From JBFELO01 sp041552055 (lineage in GTDB: Bacteria; Acidobacteriota; Thermoanaerobaculia; Thermoanaerobaculales; Sulfomarinibacteraceae), in assembly GCA_041552055.1 (NCBI GenBank), contig JBFELO010000078.1:1-22404 (forward strand): a stretch of DNA of 22,404 nt. Direction: 5' to 3'. Below, in pieces: positions 1 through 7,203 of this stretch (position 1 is the stretch's first letter; each line of letters opens with the position of its first letter). A program made the position numbers and the translations under genes. The notes under the pieces are model-generated. The model searched no databases, was not told the DNA's origin, and worked only from the letters and a program-made list of their open reading frames with translations.

Positions 1-1420
1 CGCCGCTGATGGTTGAGGTCGAACCTGAGGCAAACAGGCGCGGGAACGGTTCCGGGGGGGTGTACGGGTTGTGGGGATGGAGGGTGTGGAGATAGAGGAA
101 AGCTCGGTCGCCCTCGGCCAGCGAGTCGATCCAGGCGAGCGCCGCACGGTGGACCCTGTCGGCGCTGTCGTTGGGAGTCGACGCGGCCCGTCGCCTGAAG
201 TCTTCTTCGAAGCGTACGAGATCGACCGACTCGAAGCCACGCGTGAGCCCGTGGGTGGCCGAGATGTACGGGTTGCTGGCCACGGCCGCGGTTCGATACC
301 CGGCCGCGGTGAAGCTCTCGGCGAGCGTCTCCGGGCCGTCCTCCGGCAGGGCGCCACCTCGAATCGCACACCAACCCGTGAACAGGGCGACGGTCGACGT
401 CGGCGTGTTGGGCGCGACACTGAAGTGGCGGAAGAAGCTGACGCCCTCGGAGGCGAGCCGGTCGAGCACCGGGGATGCTCCGCGGTCCGATCCCAGATGC
501 CCGAGGGCATCGGCCCGCAACGCGTCCATCACGTACAGCACGACGAGTCGGGGCGGGCTCGGGGCCGGTTCCCGTTCAGCCGAGGCAACCGCTCTCTTCG
601 AGCTGACGCTCAGGTCCGACCACCGTCCCGCCGGGCCCCGTCCCTCGGACTTCAGACGAAGCCGCACGAATCCGGACTCCGACTCGATCGGTGCCTCGAA
701 CTCGATCTCCGCGCGTGCCTCCAACGCCAGACTTCCGTGCCATTCAAACACCGTGTCGCCGGCCGACGTCCCGTCATCGACCGAGGCCACGAATCGCTGG
801 TCGGGCGTCGGCTCGGTCGGCGGTGTGAATCTCCCAGTCACGCGGGCACGTCCGGACAAAGGTCGAACGGTTTCCACCGTCGACCATCCCGATTGAAGCA
901 CTCGACCGTCGTCGATCTCCGCCGACCCGGCGCGGCACGGACGCACCGATGCGCGCTGCAACACGACCCCGCGAGGAGAGGAAAACTCCAGAGAAACCGG
1001 AACTCGCCCGGTGGGCAGATCGGCAGGCATCTCGACGCGGACCCGCTCGGCCAGACGGTAGACACCCACGAGACGATCGCCCGTGCGAACGGTCACCGTA
1101 GAGTCCGAGAAGCCCGGGAGCAGCCTCAGTTCCAGGATCCGAGACCGCCGGTCAAGGTGCACCAACTCGAGTCGACCCGTCGAACTCGTGGGCGTGATGC
1201 GCGTTCCCGACTCGGTTCGAACGAAACGCCAACCGCTGACGAACCGGGTTCCCGGACCCGTGGTCGGGCGCGCCACAGAGGAACGCTCTGCCAGGATTCC
1301 ACACGGAGAACCATCGTCGATCAGCGGAACCACGTGCGTGCCGGCACGGCCACACGCCACGCCGAGGCCGATTCCGAGCAGCACCGCGCAGCGCACCGCC
1401 CCCCGCGACGCCCTCGCCAT
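1..1420 (-). CDS. Sulfatase/alkaline-phosphatase-superfamily protein, exported, C-terminus cut by window edge
   Basis: The frame is open from an ATG at 1420 to the left edge, giving 473 residues without a stop. The N-terminus has Arg residues, a hydrophobic stretch and Cys23 in a weak lipobox (GVAC), so it is probably an exported lipoprotein. Residues about 30-280 form a Ser/Thr/Arg-rich region I cannot assign. From about 292 the sulfatase fold is clear: VVLYVMDALRADALG with the metal-binding Asp299, then NTPTSTVALFTG at the nucleophile motif, and LHPHNPYTPP near the edge. The usual Cys or Ser that becomes formylglycine (CxPSR) is replaced by Thr339. This suggests a phosphatase, phosphotransferase or lyase-like member rather than a classical sulfatase. 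The metal ligands expected in the C-terminal half lie outside the window. The substrate is unknown. It may follow the RRM gene on the same strand, with 133 bases between. Confidence 0.85.
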   Translation of the reverse strand, partial: MARASRGAVRCAVLLGIGLGVACGRAGTHVVPLIDDGSPCGILAERSSVARPTTGPGTRFVSGWRFVRTESGTRITPTSSTGRLELVHLDRRSRILELRLLPGFSDSTVTVRTGDRLVGVYRLAERVRVEMPADLPTGRVPVSLEFSSPRGVVLQRASVRPCRAGSAEIDDGRVLQSGWSTVETVRPLSGRARVTGRFTPPTEPTPDQRFVASVDDGTSAGDTVFEWHGSLALEARAEIEFEAPIESESGFVRLRLKSEGRGPAGRWSDLSVSSKRAVASAEREPAPSPPRLVVLYVMDALRADALGHLGSDRGASPVLDRLASEGVSFFRHFSVAPNTPTSTVALFTGWCAIRGGALPEDGPETLAESFTAAGYRTAAVASNPYISATHGLTRGFESVDLVRFEEDFRRRAASTPNDSADRVHRAALAWIDSLAEGDRAFLYLHTLHPHNPYTPPEPFPRLFASGSTSTISG

Positions 1421-1508
1421 GGTGGAGCGGCAGTCGCTCCAGACACACCACGACCCTGCCGATGGACTGCCGGGGCCTGCACCGGCTGCGGTCATGCGAA
1501 GGGTCCGA

Positions 1509-1544
1509 GCACGCTACGCGTGCCCGCGTGGGTCTTGGGAGACC
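1509..1544 (-). terminator. Two adjacent hairpins behind the RRM gene, candidate terminator
   Basis: Just past the RRM stop codon are two short perfect hairpins. One is GGTCT/AGACC with a 4-base loop (1531-1544) and the other is GCACGC/GCGTGC with a 3-base loop (1509-1523). Neither has a following T-run on the minus strand, so intrinsic termination is only a suggestion. Confidence 0.3.
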
Positions 1545-1553
1545 GCGTCCGCG

Positions 1554-1826
1554 TTACCAGCGCTGGCGGCCGCCGCCGCGCTCGCCGCGGGGGCGGGCCT
1601 CGTTGACCTTGAGGGTGCGGCCATCGAGCTCGGTCCCGTTGAGCGCCTCGATGGCGGCGTTGGCCTCCTCGTCGTTCGGCATCGTCACAAAGCCGAATCC
1701 TCGCGAACGGCCGGTGTCGTAATCGGAGATGACTTTGGCCTCCTCGACCTCGCCGAACTCCGAGAACTTCGTGCGAAGCCCTTCTTCGTTGGTTGAGTAG
1801 GAAAGGTTCCCGACGTAGATTCTCAC
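1554..1826 (-). CDS. Small RRM-domain RNA-binding protein
   Basis: A 90-residue single RNA recognition motif protein. RNP2 (IYVGNL, residues 3-8) and RNP1 (RGFGFVTM, about residues 41-48) are both intact, followed by the helix EEANAAIEALNG and the strand GRTLKVNEA. A short Arg/Gly-rich tail (RGERGGGRQRW) follows. This is the compact architecture of bacterial and cyanobacterial Rbp-type proteins, which bind single-stranded RNA in the cytoplasm and often act as cold-inducible chaperones. I chose the GTG at 1826 because GGAGG lies just upstream and the RRM begins at once. An upstream GTG at 1880 would add 18 residues that do not look like part of the domain. It appears to be transcribed alone from the promoter proposed near 1923-1951, with a leader of about 90 bases. 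Target RNAs are unknown. Confidence 0.92.
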   Translation of the reverse strand: MRIYVGNLSYSTNEEGLRTKFSEFGEVEEAKVISDYDTGRSRGFGFVTMPNDEEANAAIEALNGTELDGRTLKVNEARPRGERGGGRQRW

Positions 1827-1922
1827 TCCTGCCTCCGAGCCTGTGATCACCACGCAGGCCCGAAGTCCCGCCGGCGTCACGCATCAATATCCAGGTGCGG
1901 CAGCGCGCCTCACCCACCCCCT

Positions 1923-1951
1923 ATGATACGACACCCGCTGGCCTCTCGCCA
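1923..1951 (-). promoter_or_regulatory. Candidate promoter for the RRM gene
   Basis: On the minus strand, TGGCGA (1946-1951) is followed by a 17-base spacer and TATCAT (1923-1928). The -35 match is weak and the -10 is good. The predicted leader is roughly 90 bases, a usual length for cold-shock-type RNA-binding proteins. Confidence 0.3.
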
Positions 1952-2057
1952 TCTCCTGCGATCTCGCCCGACGACCCCTTCGAGCCGTCTTCACGTCGCA
2001 CCCAAAGAGGGCTGGGGCGGTCCGCGATGTGACCCCGGCGGCGCCGTGTGCATAGGA

Positions 2058-2091
2058 GTCACGTGACGTGCCGTCGCCACGCGCGTATATT
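2058..2091 (+). promoter_or_regulatory. Candidate promoter for the VWA gene with overlapping palindrome
   Basis: GTGACG (2063-2068) is separated by 17 bases from TATATT (2086-2091), a fair sigma-70-type promoter. The perfect 10-bp palindrome GTCACGTGAC (2058-2067) covers most of the -35 element, which is where a repressor or activator site could sit. Confidence 0.4.
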
Positions 2092-2162
2092 CGTGGAAAC
2101 TGGACCTCACGCGACCGACCGAAAGGTTCGTGGGTTCCCGTTCGTGTGACAATTATCGAGGG

Positions 2163-3545
2163 ATGACAACCGTGACTCAATCCTTCCGCATCGTCCTGCT
2201 CACCCTGGTGCTCGGATCACTGTCCATCGCGGCAACGCGGTTGGTGGCCATGCGAGTCGACATAGAAGCCCTAGGCGCGGCCGGTGAGAAAACCGCCGTC
2301 GAGGTCGGCATCCAGATCGCGCCCGAGGATCGATCGGTGATCGGCCGCCAGGTCGTCCTCCAGATGGAGTTGACGCGCGACAAAACAACGATCGACCGGG
2401 TGGCACAATCCCTCGAGCTGGATTCCAACGGCCGGGCGCGCATCGAGGTCGTCTGGCCGCCGGGAGTGTACGACGTGAGGGTCGAGGTCGAGAGTGCCAA
2501 CGGAGAGGAATCCGGGCTGTGGTTGGGCACGACGAGGGTACCGCGGTTCGAGCCCGAGGCGCCCGGGACACCGCCCGCCGCAGATCCGGCGGCGGTGGCA
2601 GCCGCCGGCGGAGCGGCAGCCGCGGCCTCGCCGCCTCCCCCCCCTGCTGCCGACGTCGTTTCCGATCCCGAACCCCCGCCGCAGACACCTCGAGCACCGA
2701 CCTCCACGGTGGTGGAGACTCCCGTGGAACGAGCCGAAGCGCCGGTGCCGGCAGTCGCAAGTTGGGAAGACGACCCCACCCGTGCAGATCTCACCGTGCT
2801 CGTCACCTACCGCAACCGTCCCGTGCCCGGACTCGAGCGAGACGATTTTAATCTCCGGGTGGATGGTCGCCCCACGGTGATCGAGAGCATGGGGGCCGCT
2901 CCAGGCACCCCGCTGCTCCTCGGGATGGCGGTCGACATGTCCGCCCCCATGAGTGATCAGATGCCCGAAATGAGCCGGATGTTGAGCGGTCTGGCGGTTC
3001 GCGCGCTCGATGTCGCTGGTGCAATGTTTGTGGTGACCGCAGATCCCGATCCCGCGGTAGACCTTCCATGGGGGGCTACGCCTTCCGACCTCGCGAACGC
3101 GATCGCCCAGCCCGGCGATTCCTCCGAGGCCGACGTCACCCAGATGATCACGACCGCGCTCGATCAGTTCGCGGGACGAACAGGCCGCAAGTTCCTGATC
3201 GTCGTCACCGACGGCGGCAGCGAGTCCAGCAGATCGGACTGGAAGGACGTCGCACCGATCGTGGACGCCGCCGGTATCCCCATCTTCGTACTCGGCGTGC
3301 GCGCAGAGACGCTGAACGACCGCACGCGGCGAAATTTGGATCGCCTGGCGGCCACCACCGGCGGCAAGAGCTACTTCGTGCAGGATGTCGGAATGCTGAG
3401 CATGACCACCGACCACATCGCCGACCTCATCACGAGCAGCTACGCCATCCAATTCCGGCCACCGACCGCTACCGGATTGCACAAGGTCGAAATCTCGACC
3501 GGGAGCAAGGACCACACGGTGCTCCATCCGAAAACCGTCCGTTGA
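2163..3545 (+). CDS. Exported VWFA-related protein (acidobacterial VWA family)
   Basis: A 460-residue protein. Residues about 7-28 form a hydrophobic signal or anchor segment. Residues about 35-125 look like a beta-rich domain (DVRVEVES). A long Pro/Ala-rich linker spans about 132-196. The C-terminal half begins with VTYRNRPVPGLERDDFNLRVDG, the lead-in typical of the VWFA-related family abundant in Acidobacteriota, and continues as a VWA domain (LIVVTDGG, IPIFVLGV, LAATTGGKSYFV). The MIDAS motif is D258-M-S260-A-P262, so the last Ser of DxSxS is Pro and metal binding may be weakened. Members of this family are exported and of unknown role, probably in protein-protein contact. The ATG at 2163 has GAGGG almost abutting it. 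A GTG at 2172 in the same frame has better spacing and could be the true start. Convergent with the MFS gene, 22 bases apart. Confidence 0.88.
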   Translation: MTTVTQSFRIVLLTLVLGSLSIAATRLVAMRVDIEALGAAGEKTAVEVGIQIAPEDRSVIGRQVVLQMELTRDKTTIDRVAQSLELDSNGRARIEVVWPPGVYDVRVEVESANGEESGLWLGTTRVPRFEPEAPGTPPAADPAAVAAAGGAAAAASPPPPPAADVVSDPEPPPQTPRAPTSTVVETPVERAEAPVPAVASWEDDPTRADLTVLVTYRNRPVPGLERDDFNLRVDGRPTVIESMGAAPGTPLLLGMAVDMSAPMSDQMPEMSRMLSGLAVRALDVAGAMFVVTADPDPAVDLPWGATPSDLANAIAQPGDSSEADVTQMITTALDQFAGRTGRKFLIVVTDGGSESSRSDWKDVAPIVDAAGIPIFVLGVRAETLNDRTRRNLDRLAATTGGKSYFVQDVGMLSMTTDHIADLITSSYAIQFRPPTATGLHKVEISTGSKDHTVLHPKTVR

Positions 3546-3567
3546 CAGTTGCCGATCCCGCGCGTAT

Positions 3568-4779
3568 TCAGTTGGAGCGATCTTCCGGAATTCTGATCTG
3601 CAGGCAGACGAAGAAACCGGCAACGGCGATGGCACCCGCGAGCAGAAACACCCAGCGAAAGCCGAACGCCTCCCAGATGTAGCCCGAGAGCACCGGCAGC
3701 GACATCGCCACCGCGTGGTCGATGGTGATCCCGGTGGCGATCGTGGGCGTGATGTCGCCCGGGTGCTCGGCGATCTTGCCGAGGTAGGTGGTCCTGGCCA
3801 CGCGCAAGGCGAAGAGCACCGCGTCCACGATGTAGGCGCCGTACATCGCGTAGAGGTCCAGTGGTTCTGGCAACAGGTCGCTCGCGAAGGCGTACGTCAG
3901 GCAGACCGCCAACAGCAGCAGTTCGTCCACCGCAAGCACGGTGCGTTCGCCGAGCCAGTCGATCACCTCACCCATCAGCGGCCGCACGATCACGCCCAAG
4001 GTTGCCGAGGCGAAGTAGAGCAGTGCGATGGTGCTGACCGGCACGCCGTGTATCTGCACCAGGACCCACGCACCGAACGCGAGAAACAGCTGCTTGCGGA
4101 TTCCGAACAGCGCGCTGATGGCATAGAAAAGACCGTACCGTCGCTTGAACACCAAACGACGCGACCGGTCGCCCCCACGCCAGAGTCTGATGGACGCGTA
4201 GAAGACGCACGCGACGAGGGCGCACGCCGCCGCGACGGCAAAGAAAAGGTCGTACCGGTCGCCGATGAGCTTGGCGAGCACGAAGATCAGTCCGACGCCC
4301 GAGATCGTCCCCAGGTTGCGGGCGCCGCCGAACTGACCGAGACGGCGACCCTCGCGCCCTCCGGCCGCCAGCTTGAGGCCGATCGGGCCCTCGACCGCGA
4401 AAATGATGTGGTCGCCGAGTGACCACACCGTGACGAACACCACCACCGCCGCGGTCGAGGGCGAGATATAGCCGAGCCCGACGGCGCCAACAGCGGTGAA
4501 CAGCATCGCGATGGAAGCCATCTGGGTTTCCGAAAACAGCACCAGCAACGCCCCCGCCACAAACATGATCAGAAACCCTGGGAACTCACGTGGGAATTCG
4601 AGCCAACCTCGGGCCGCCGCGCCGAAACCGTGGACGTCGGAGAGGTAGTTGTTGAGAACCGACACGATGATCCCGCTCGCGGCACCGAAAAACAGGGTGG
4701 CGAGGAGTGCGTTTCGGAGATCGCGGGGTACGGCAAGCAGGTTGCGCACGTTCACAGGGGTCGTAGTGTAGACCTCCAC
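3568..4779 (-). CDS. MFS transporter, substrate unknown
   Basis: 403 residues, almost entirely hydrophobic segments joined by short charged loops. The size and spacing fit a 12-helix major facilitator. Recognisable features are the first helix (LLATLFFGAASGIIVSVLNNYL), a loop rich in basic residues near mid-protein (IRLWRGGDRSRRLVFKRRYG) separating the two six-helix halves, and a loop of the form RPLMGEVIDWLGER between helices in the second half. The start is a GTG at 4779. No clear Shine-Dalgarno precedes it, and an in-frame GTG about 24 bases downstream is an alternative. The gene lies downstream of the AIM24 gene on the same strand, 268 bases away. Nothing in the sequence shows what it carries. 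Confidence 0.88.
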   Translation of the reverse strand: MEVYTTTPVNVRNLLAVPRDLRNALLATLFFGAASGIIVSVLNNYLSDVHGFGAAARGWLEFPREFPGFLIMFVAGALLVLFSETQMASIAMLFTAVGAVGLGYISPSTAAVVVFVTVWSLGDHIIFAVEGPIGLKLAAGGREGRRLGQFGGARNLGTISGVGLIFVLAKLIGDRYDLFFAVAAACALVACVFYASIRLWRGGDRSRRLVFKRRYGLFYAISALFGIRKQLFLAFGAWVLVQIHGVPVSTIALLYFASATLGVIVRPLMGEVIDWLGERTVLAVDELLLLAVCLTYAFASDLLPEPLDLYAMYGAYIVDAVLFALRVARTTYLGKIAEHPGDITPTIATGITIDHAVAMSLPVLSGYIWEAFGFRWVFLLAGAIAVAGFFVCLQIRIPEDRSN

Positions 4780-5047
4780 CGTCGATTCTGCGCTCCCAGC
4801 CCGAGCAGCTCATCGAGTCGCTCCCACCGGCCCGTCCTCCCGAGCGATCCCACCCGGGACTCACCCTCGTCATCCGCATCGTCGTCGTCATCCACGACGC
4901 ACCCCTTCTCGACCCGTCGAAGACGACACTCGTGATCCTTCGATCGTCGCGAGGGCGGCGGATTACGCTGGAGCCCGGGCACCGCGCCACAGCCACACGG
5001 CTCGAGGCTCACTTCCCGTCGCCGAGCACGACGCCCCACAGAGAACC

Positions 5048-5713
5048 TCAGGATCCCTTCTTCTCGGATCCAGGGGTCGTTCGCTTCAGTGACTGCAGCA
5101 GTACGAGCCCGGGGCCGGTGAGGCGCGTCATGAACAGGCCCTCACCGCCGAACAGCACCCGACGGCAGCCGGCTACCCCCTGAATGTCGTAGTCCACGGA
5201 CTCGGAGAAGGCGGCGAGGTTGCCGGTGCTCACCAGGACCGACTCGTTCTTGGCCAGGCTCCGCTCCATGAAGTCGCCCGAGCCGTGGATCAGAACCGTC
5301 CCGGTGCCGGAGATGCGCTGCAGAAACAGTCCGACTCCGCCGAACAGGGCCACACCCGCCCGCTTCGCCACACGAACGTCGATCTCCACCGCGGGCCCGA
5401 AGGCGGCCACGAACGACCCGCGGGTCGTCATCACGGCCCCCTGCGACAGGTCCCAGGGGATGATCTTCCCCGGCTGATTGGCCGCCAGCGTCGCCCTCGA
5501 ACCGTCGCGTGACGCATCGAGGAACGTCAGGGCGAGCCCCTCCCCCGACATCATTCTTCGGGCGCTGCCACCGATACCGCCGGGCGCCTTGAGCGTCCAG
5601 GACAGATCGGGGTCGACGGAAACGATCGATCCCTTGCTCGCCCAGCACGTGTCTTCCTTGTCCAGGGTCAGGTCGGCCACCTGCGCCAGTTCGCCCGCAA
5701 TGGTGAATTCCAT
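5048..5713 (-). CDS. AIM24 family protein (DUF124/TIGR00266 type)
   Basis: 221 residues, starting at the ATG at 5713 with GGAGGA just upstream. The open frame extends further upstream, but that stretch overlaps the divergent MBL gene. The protein has the repeated short beta-strands and Gly-rich turns of the AIM24/TIGR00266 fold. Examples are LAANQPGKIIPWDLSQG, MTTRGSFVAAFGPAVEIDVR, LFGGVGLFLQRISGTGTVLIHGSGDF and LFGGEGLFMTRLTGPGLVLLQS. The paired GxGLFxxRxxGxGxVxxxxxG pattern is diagnostic. Proteins of this family are usually cytosolic or membrane-associated and have no assigned enzymatic role; the yeast namesake is mitochondrial. It is divergent from the MBL gene with 67 bases between, so the two may share control. 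Function remains unknown. Confidence 0.88.
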   Translation of the reverse strand: MEFTIAGELAQVADLTLDKEDTCWASKGSIVSVDPDLSWTLKAPGGIGGSARRMMSGEGLALTFLDASRDGSRATLAANQPGKIIPWDLSQGAVMTTRGSFVAAFGPAVEIDVRVAKRAGVALFGGVGLFLQRISGTGTVLIHGSGDFMERSLAKNESVLVSTGNLAAFSESVDYDIQGVAGCRRVLFGGEGLFMTRLTGPGLVLLQSLKRTTPGSEKKGS

Positions 5714-5780
5714 GTGTCCTCCGCCCCCAATGGTGCCACAACCCGAGGTCTCGGATTCCGTATCAACCGTGGGGGTGGAC

Positions 5781-7181
5781 ATGAGAATCCGCGGACTCGC
5801 TGTCTCAATACTTGCGCTGTCGTGCATGATCACGTGGGGCTGCCGCTCACCGGCCGACGACGACGCGGTCTCGGTCAATCGGTTGAGCGATCGTCTCATG
5901 CTCGTCCAATCAGGGGAATCGTATGACGACACGGTGATCGCCGTGGCTGGTGAGCGCGGCATCCTCGTGATCGACACCGGCATCGCTCCGACCTGGTCGG
6001 ATCGGTACCGGGCGGCCATCGAAGATGAATTCGGGCGGGAGGATTTCGCGTACGTCATCAACACCCACTCCCACTTCGATCACACCGACGGGAACCAGGT
6101 GTTCTCCGACTCGGTGATCATCGGACACGACCTCTGCCGGGAACAGATGATCCGGTTCGGGTCAGGGGTGGATGCTTTCCTGGACCGTCAGCGCACGCGG
6201 GTCGAGGGATGGCGTCAGCAGCTCGAGGGACTGGACCCCGACACGGAAGACGCAGCCAGATTGCGCGATTTGGTGGCGAGCTACGGCCTGATGTGCGATG
6301 ACCTCGAAGAGAACTACGTCTTGACCCCTCCGACGGTCACGTTCAGCGATCGGATGACTCTCGACCTCGGCGATCTCACGGCCCATCTCTACTACTGGGG
6401 ACAGGGGACCCATACCGGTGATGACATCGTGGTCCACGTGCCCGAGGAAGGGCTGGTGGCAACGGGTGATCTGATGTACCCAGGCGGCATCCAGTTCGCG
6501 GTCGATCCCGACGTCGACGTTCCGCGCCAACTCGACGTGCTCGACGCGGTGCTCACCGATGACGGGGCGGTCCGCCACGTCGTGACCGTCCACAACGGCA
6601 TCATGACCCCACAGGATCTGGAGATCAGGCGGGACTACATGGCCAGCCTGTGGAAGACCCTGCGCGAGGCATCCGAGCACGGCCAATCCCTCGCCGGCGT
6701 TCGACACCTCGTGTCACTGGACGTCTTCGAGGAAATCTCTCAGCTCGATATCGACCGCGACACCCTTGAGAATCAGCACCAGGGGAACGTCAATACCCTT
6801 TGGATGCACCTCGTGGCAGGACAGTCGGCAGCCCAGGTGCTTGAGAAAGTCCTCGACGAAGAGGACCTCGAAGCGGCGGCTGCAACCTTCCGAGAGATGC
6901 TCCCTCAACGTGGCGAGAAGTTCTTCTTCGACGAGAACCAGATCAACGCGCTCGGCTACAGGCTCATGGGCCAGGACAGGCTGGACGAGGCGATCGCCGT
7001 CTTCCGCATGAACGTGGAGCTCTTCCCGGATGCCTGGAACGTGTACGACAGCCTCGGTGAGGCGTACATGGTTTCTAGAGAACGGGATCTCGCGATCGCC
7101 AGCTACCAGAGGTCGCTCGAGCTCAACCCGGACAACGCCAACGGGGTGGCGATGCTGGAACGGCTCCGCCCGTCCCAGTGA
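5781..7181 (+). CDS. Metallo-beta-lactamase-fold hydrolase with C-terminal TPRs, probable lipoprotein
   Basis: 466 residues. The N-terminus has Arg residues, a hydrophobic run and Cys21 (ITWGC), so it is probably an exported lipoprotein, although the lipobox is not ideal. The MBL fold follows with a full set of metal ligands: THSHFDH (His96, His98, Asp100, His101), GTHTGDD (His211), VATGDLMYP (Asp230) and VTVHNG (His271). This is the two-metal arrangement of glyoxalase-II-like and B3-lactamase-like hydrolases. Residues about 290-380 look helical. The last 85 residues hold two TPR-like units (ALGYRLMGQDRLDEAIAVFRMNVELFP and YDSLGEAYMVSRERDLAIASYQRSLELNP). The ATG at 5781 has a GGGGG/GGTGG stretch before it. 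The reaction and substrate are unknown, and antibiotic hydrolysis should not be assumed. Convergent with the M2 gene, 22 bases apart. Confidence 0.9.
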   Translation: MRIRGLAVSILALSCMITWGCRSPADDDAVSVNRLSDRLMLVQSGESYDDTVIAVAGERGILVIDTGIAPTWSDRYRAAIEDEFGREDFAYVINTHSHFDHTDGNQVFSDSVIIGHDLCREQMIRFGSGVDAFLDRQRTRVEGWRQQLEGLDPDTEDAARLRDLVASYGLMCDDLEENYVLTPPTVTFSDRMTLDLGDLTAHLYYWGQGTHTGDDIVVHVPEEGLVATGDLMYPGGIQFAVDPDVDVPRQLDVLDAVLTDDGAVRHVVTVHNGIMTPQDLEIRRDYMASLWKTLREASEHGQSLAGVRHLVSLDVFEEISQLDIDRDTLENQHQGNVNTLWMHLVAGQSAAQVLEKVLDEEDLEAAAATFREMLPQRGEKFFFDENQINALGYRLMGQDRLDEAIAVFRMNVELFPDAWNVYDSLGEAYMVSRERDLAIASYQRSLELNPDNANGVAMLERLRPSQ

Positions 7182-7203
7182 CGGGCGCGGTTGCGGCGAG
7201 CGC

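Larger units (their letters stand above)
1827..2162. other. Divergent intergenic region between RRM and VWA genes
   Basis: These 336 bases hold no convincing gene. The short open frames lack coding character. The region carries a candidate promoter for each flanking gene and a 10-bp palindrome, listed separately. Confidence 0.6.

Noticed and set aside
71..1606. Long plus-strand open frame (511 codons) opposite the sulfatase-like gene
   Set aside because: It is rich in Arg, Gly and Pro, has no recognisable domain, and is antisense to a frame with clear sulfatase motifs. It is a high-GC shadow.
2271..3635. Minus-strand open frame (454 codons) opposite the VWA gene
   Set aside because: Low-complexity His/Gly/Arg-rich translation with no domain, while the plus strand encodes a recognisable VWA protein.
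4752..5039. Possible 95-residue minus-strand gene with an acidic Asp run between AIM24 and MFS genes
   Set aside because: No Shine-Dalgarno, Arg-rich noise around a short GTC repeat, and overlap with the MFS start. The 268-base gap holds nothing else I can support.
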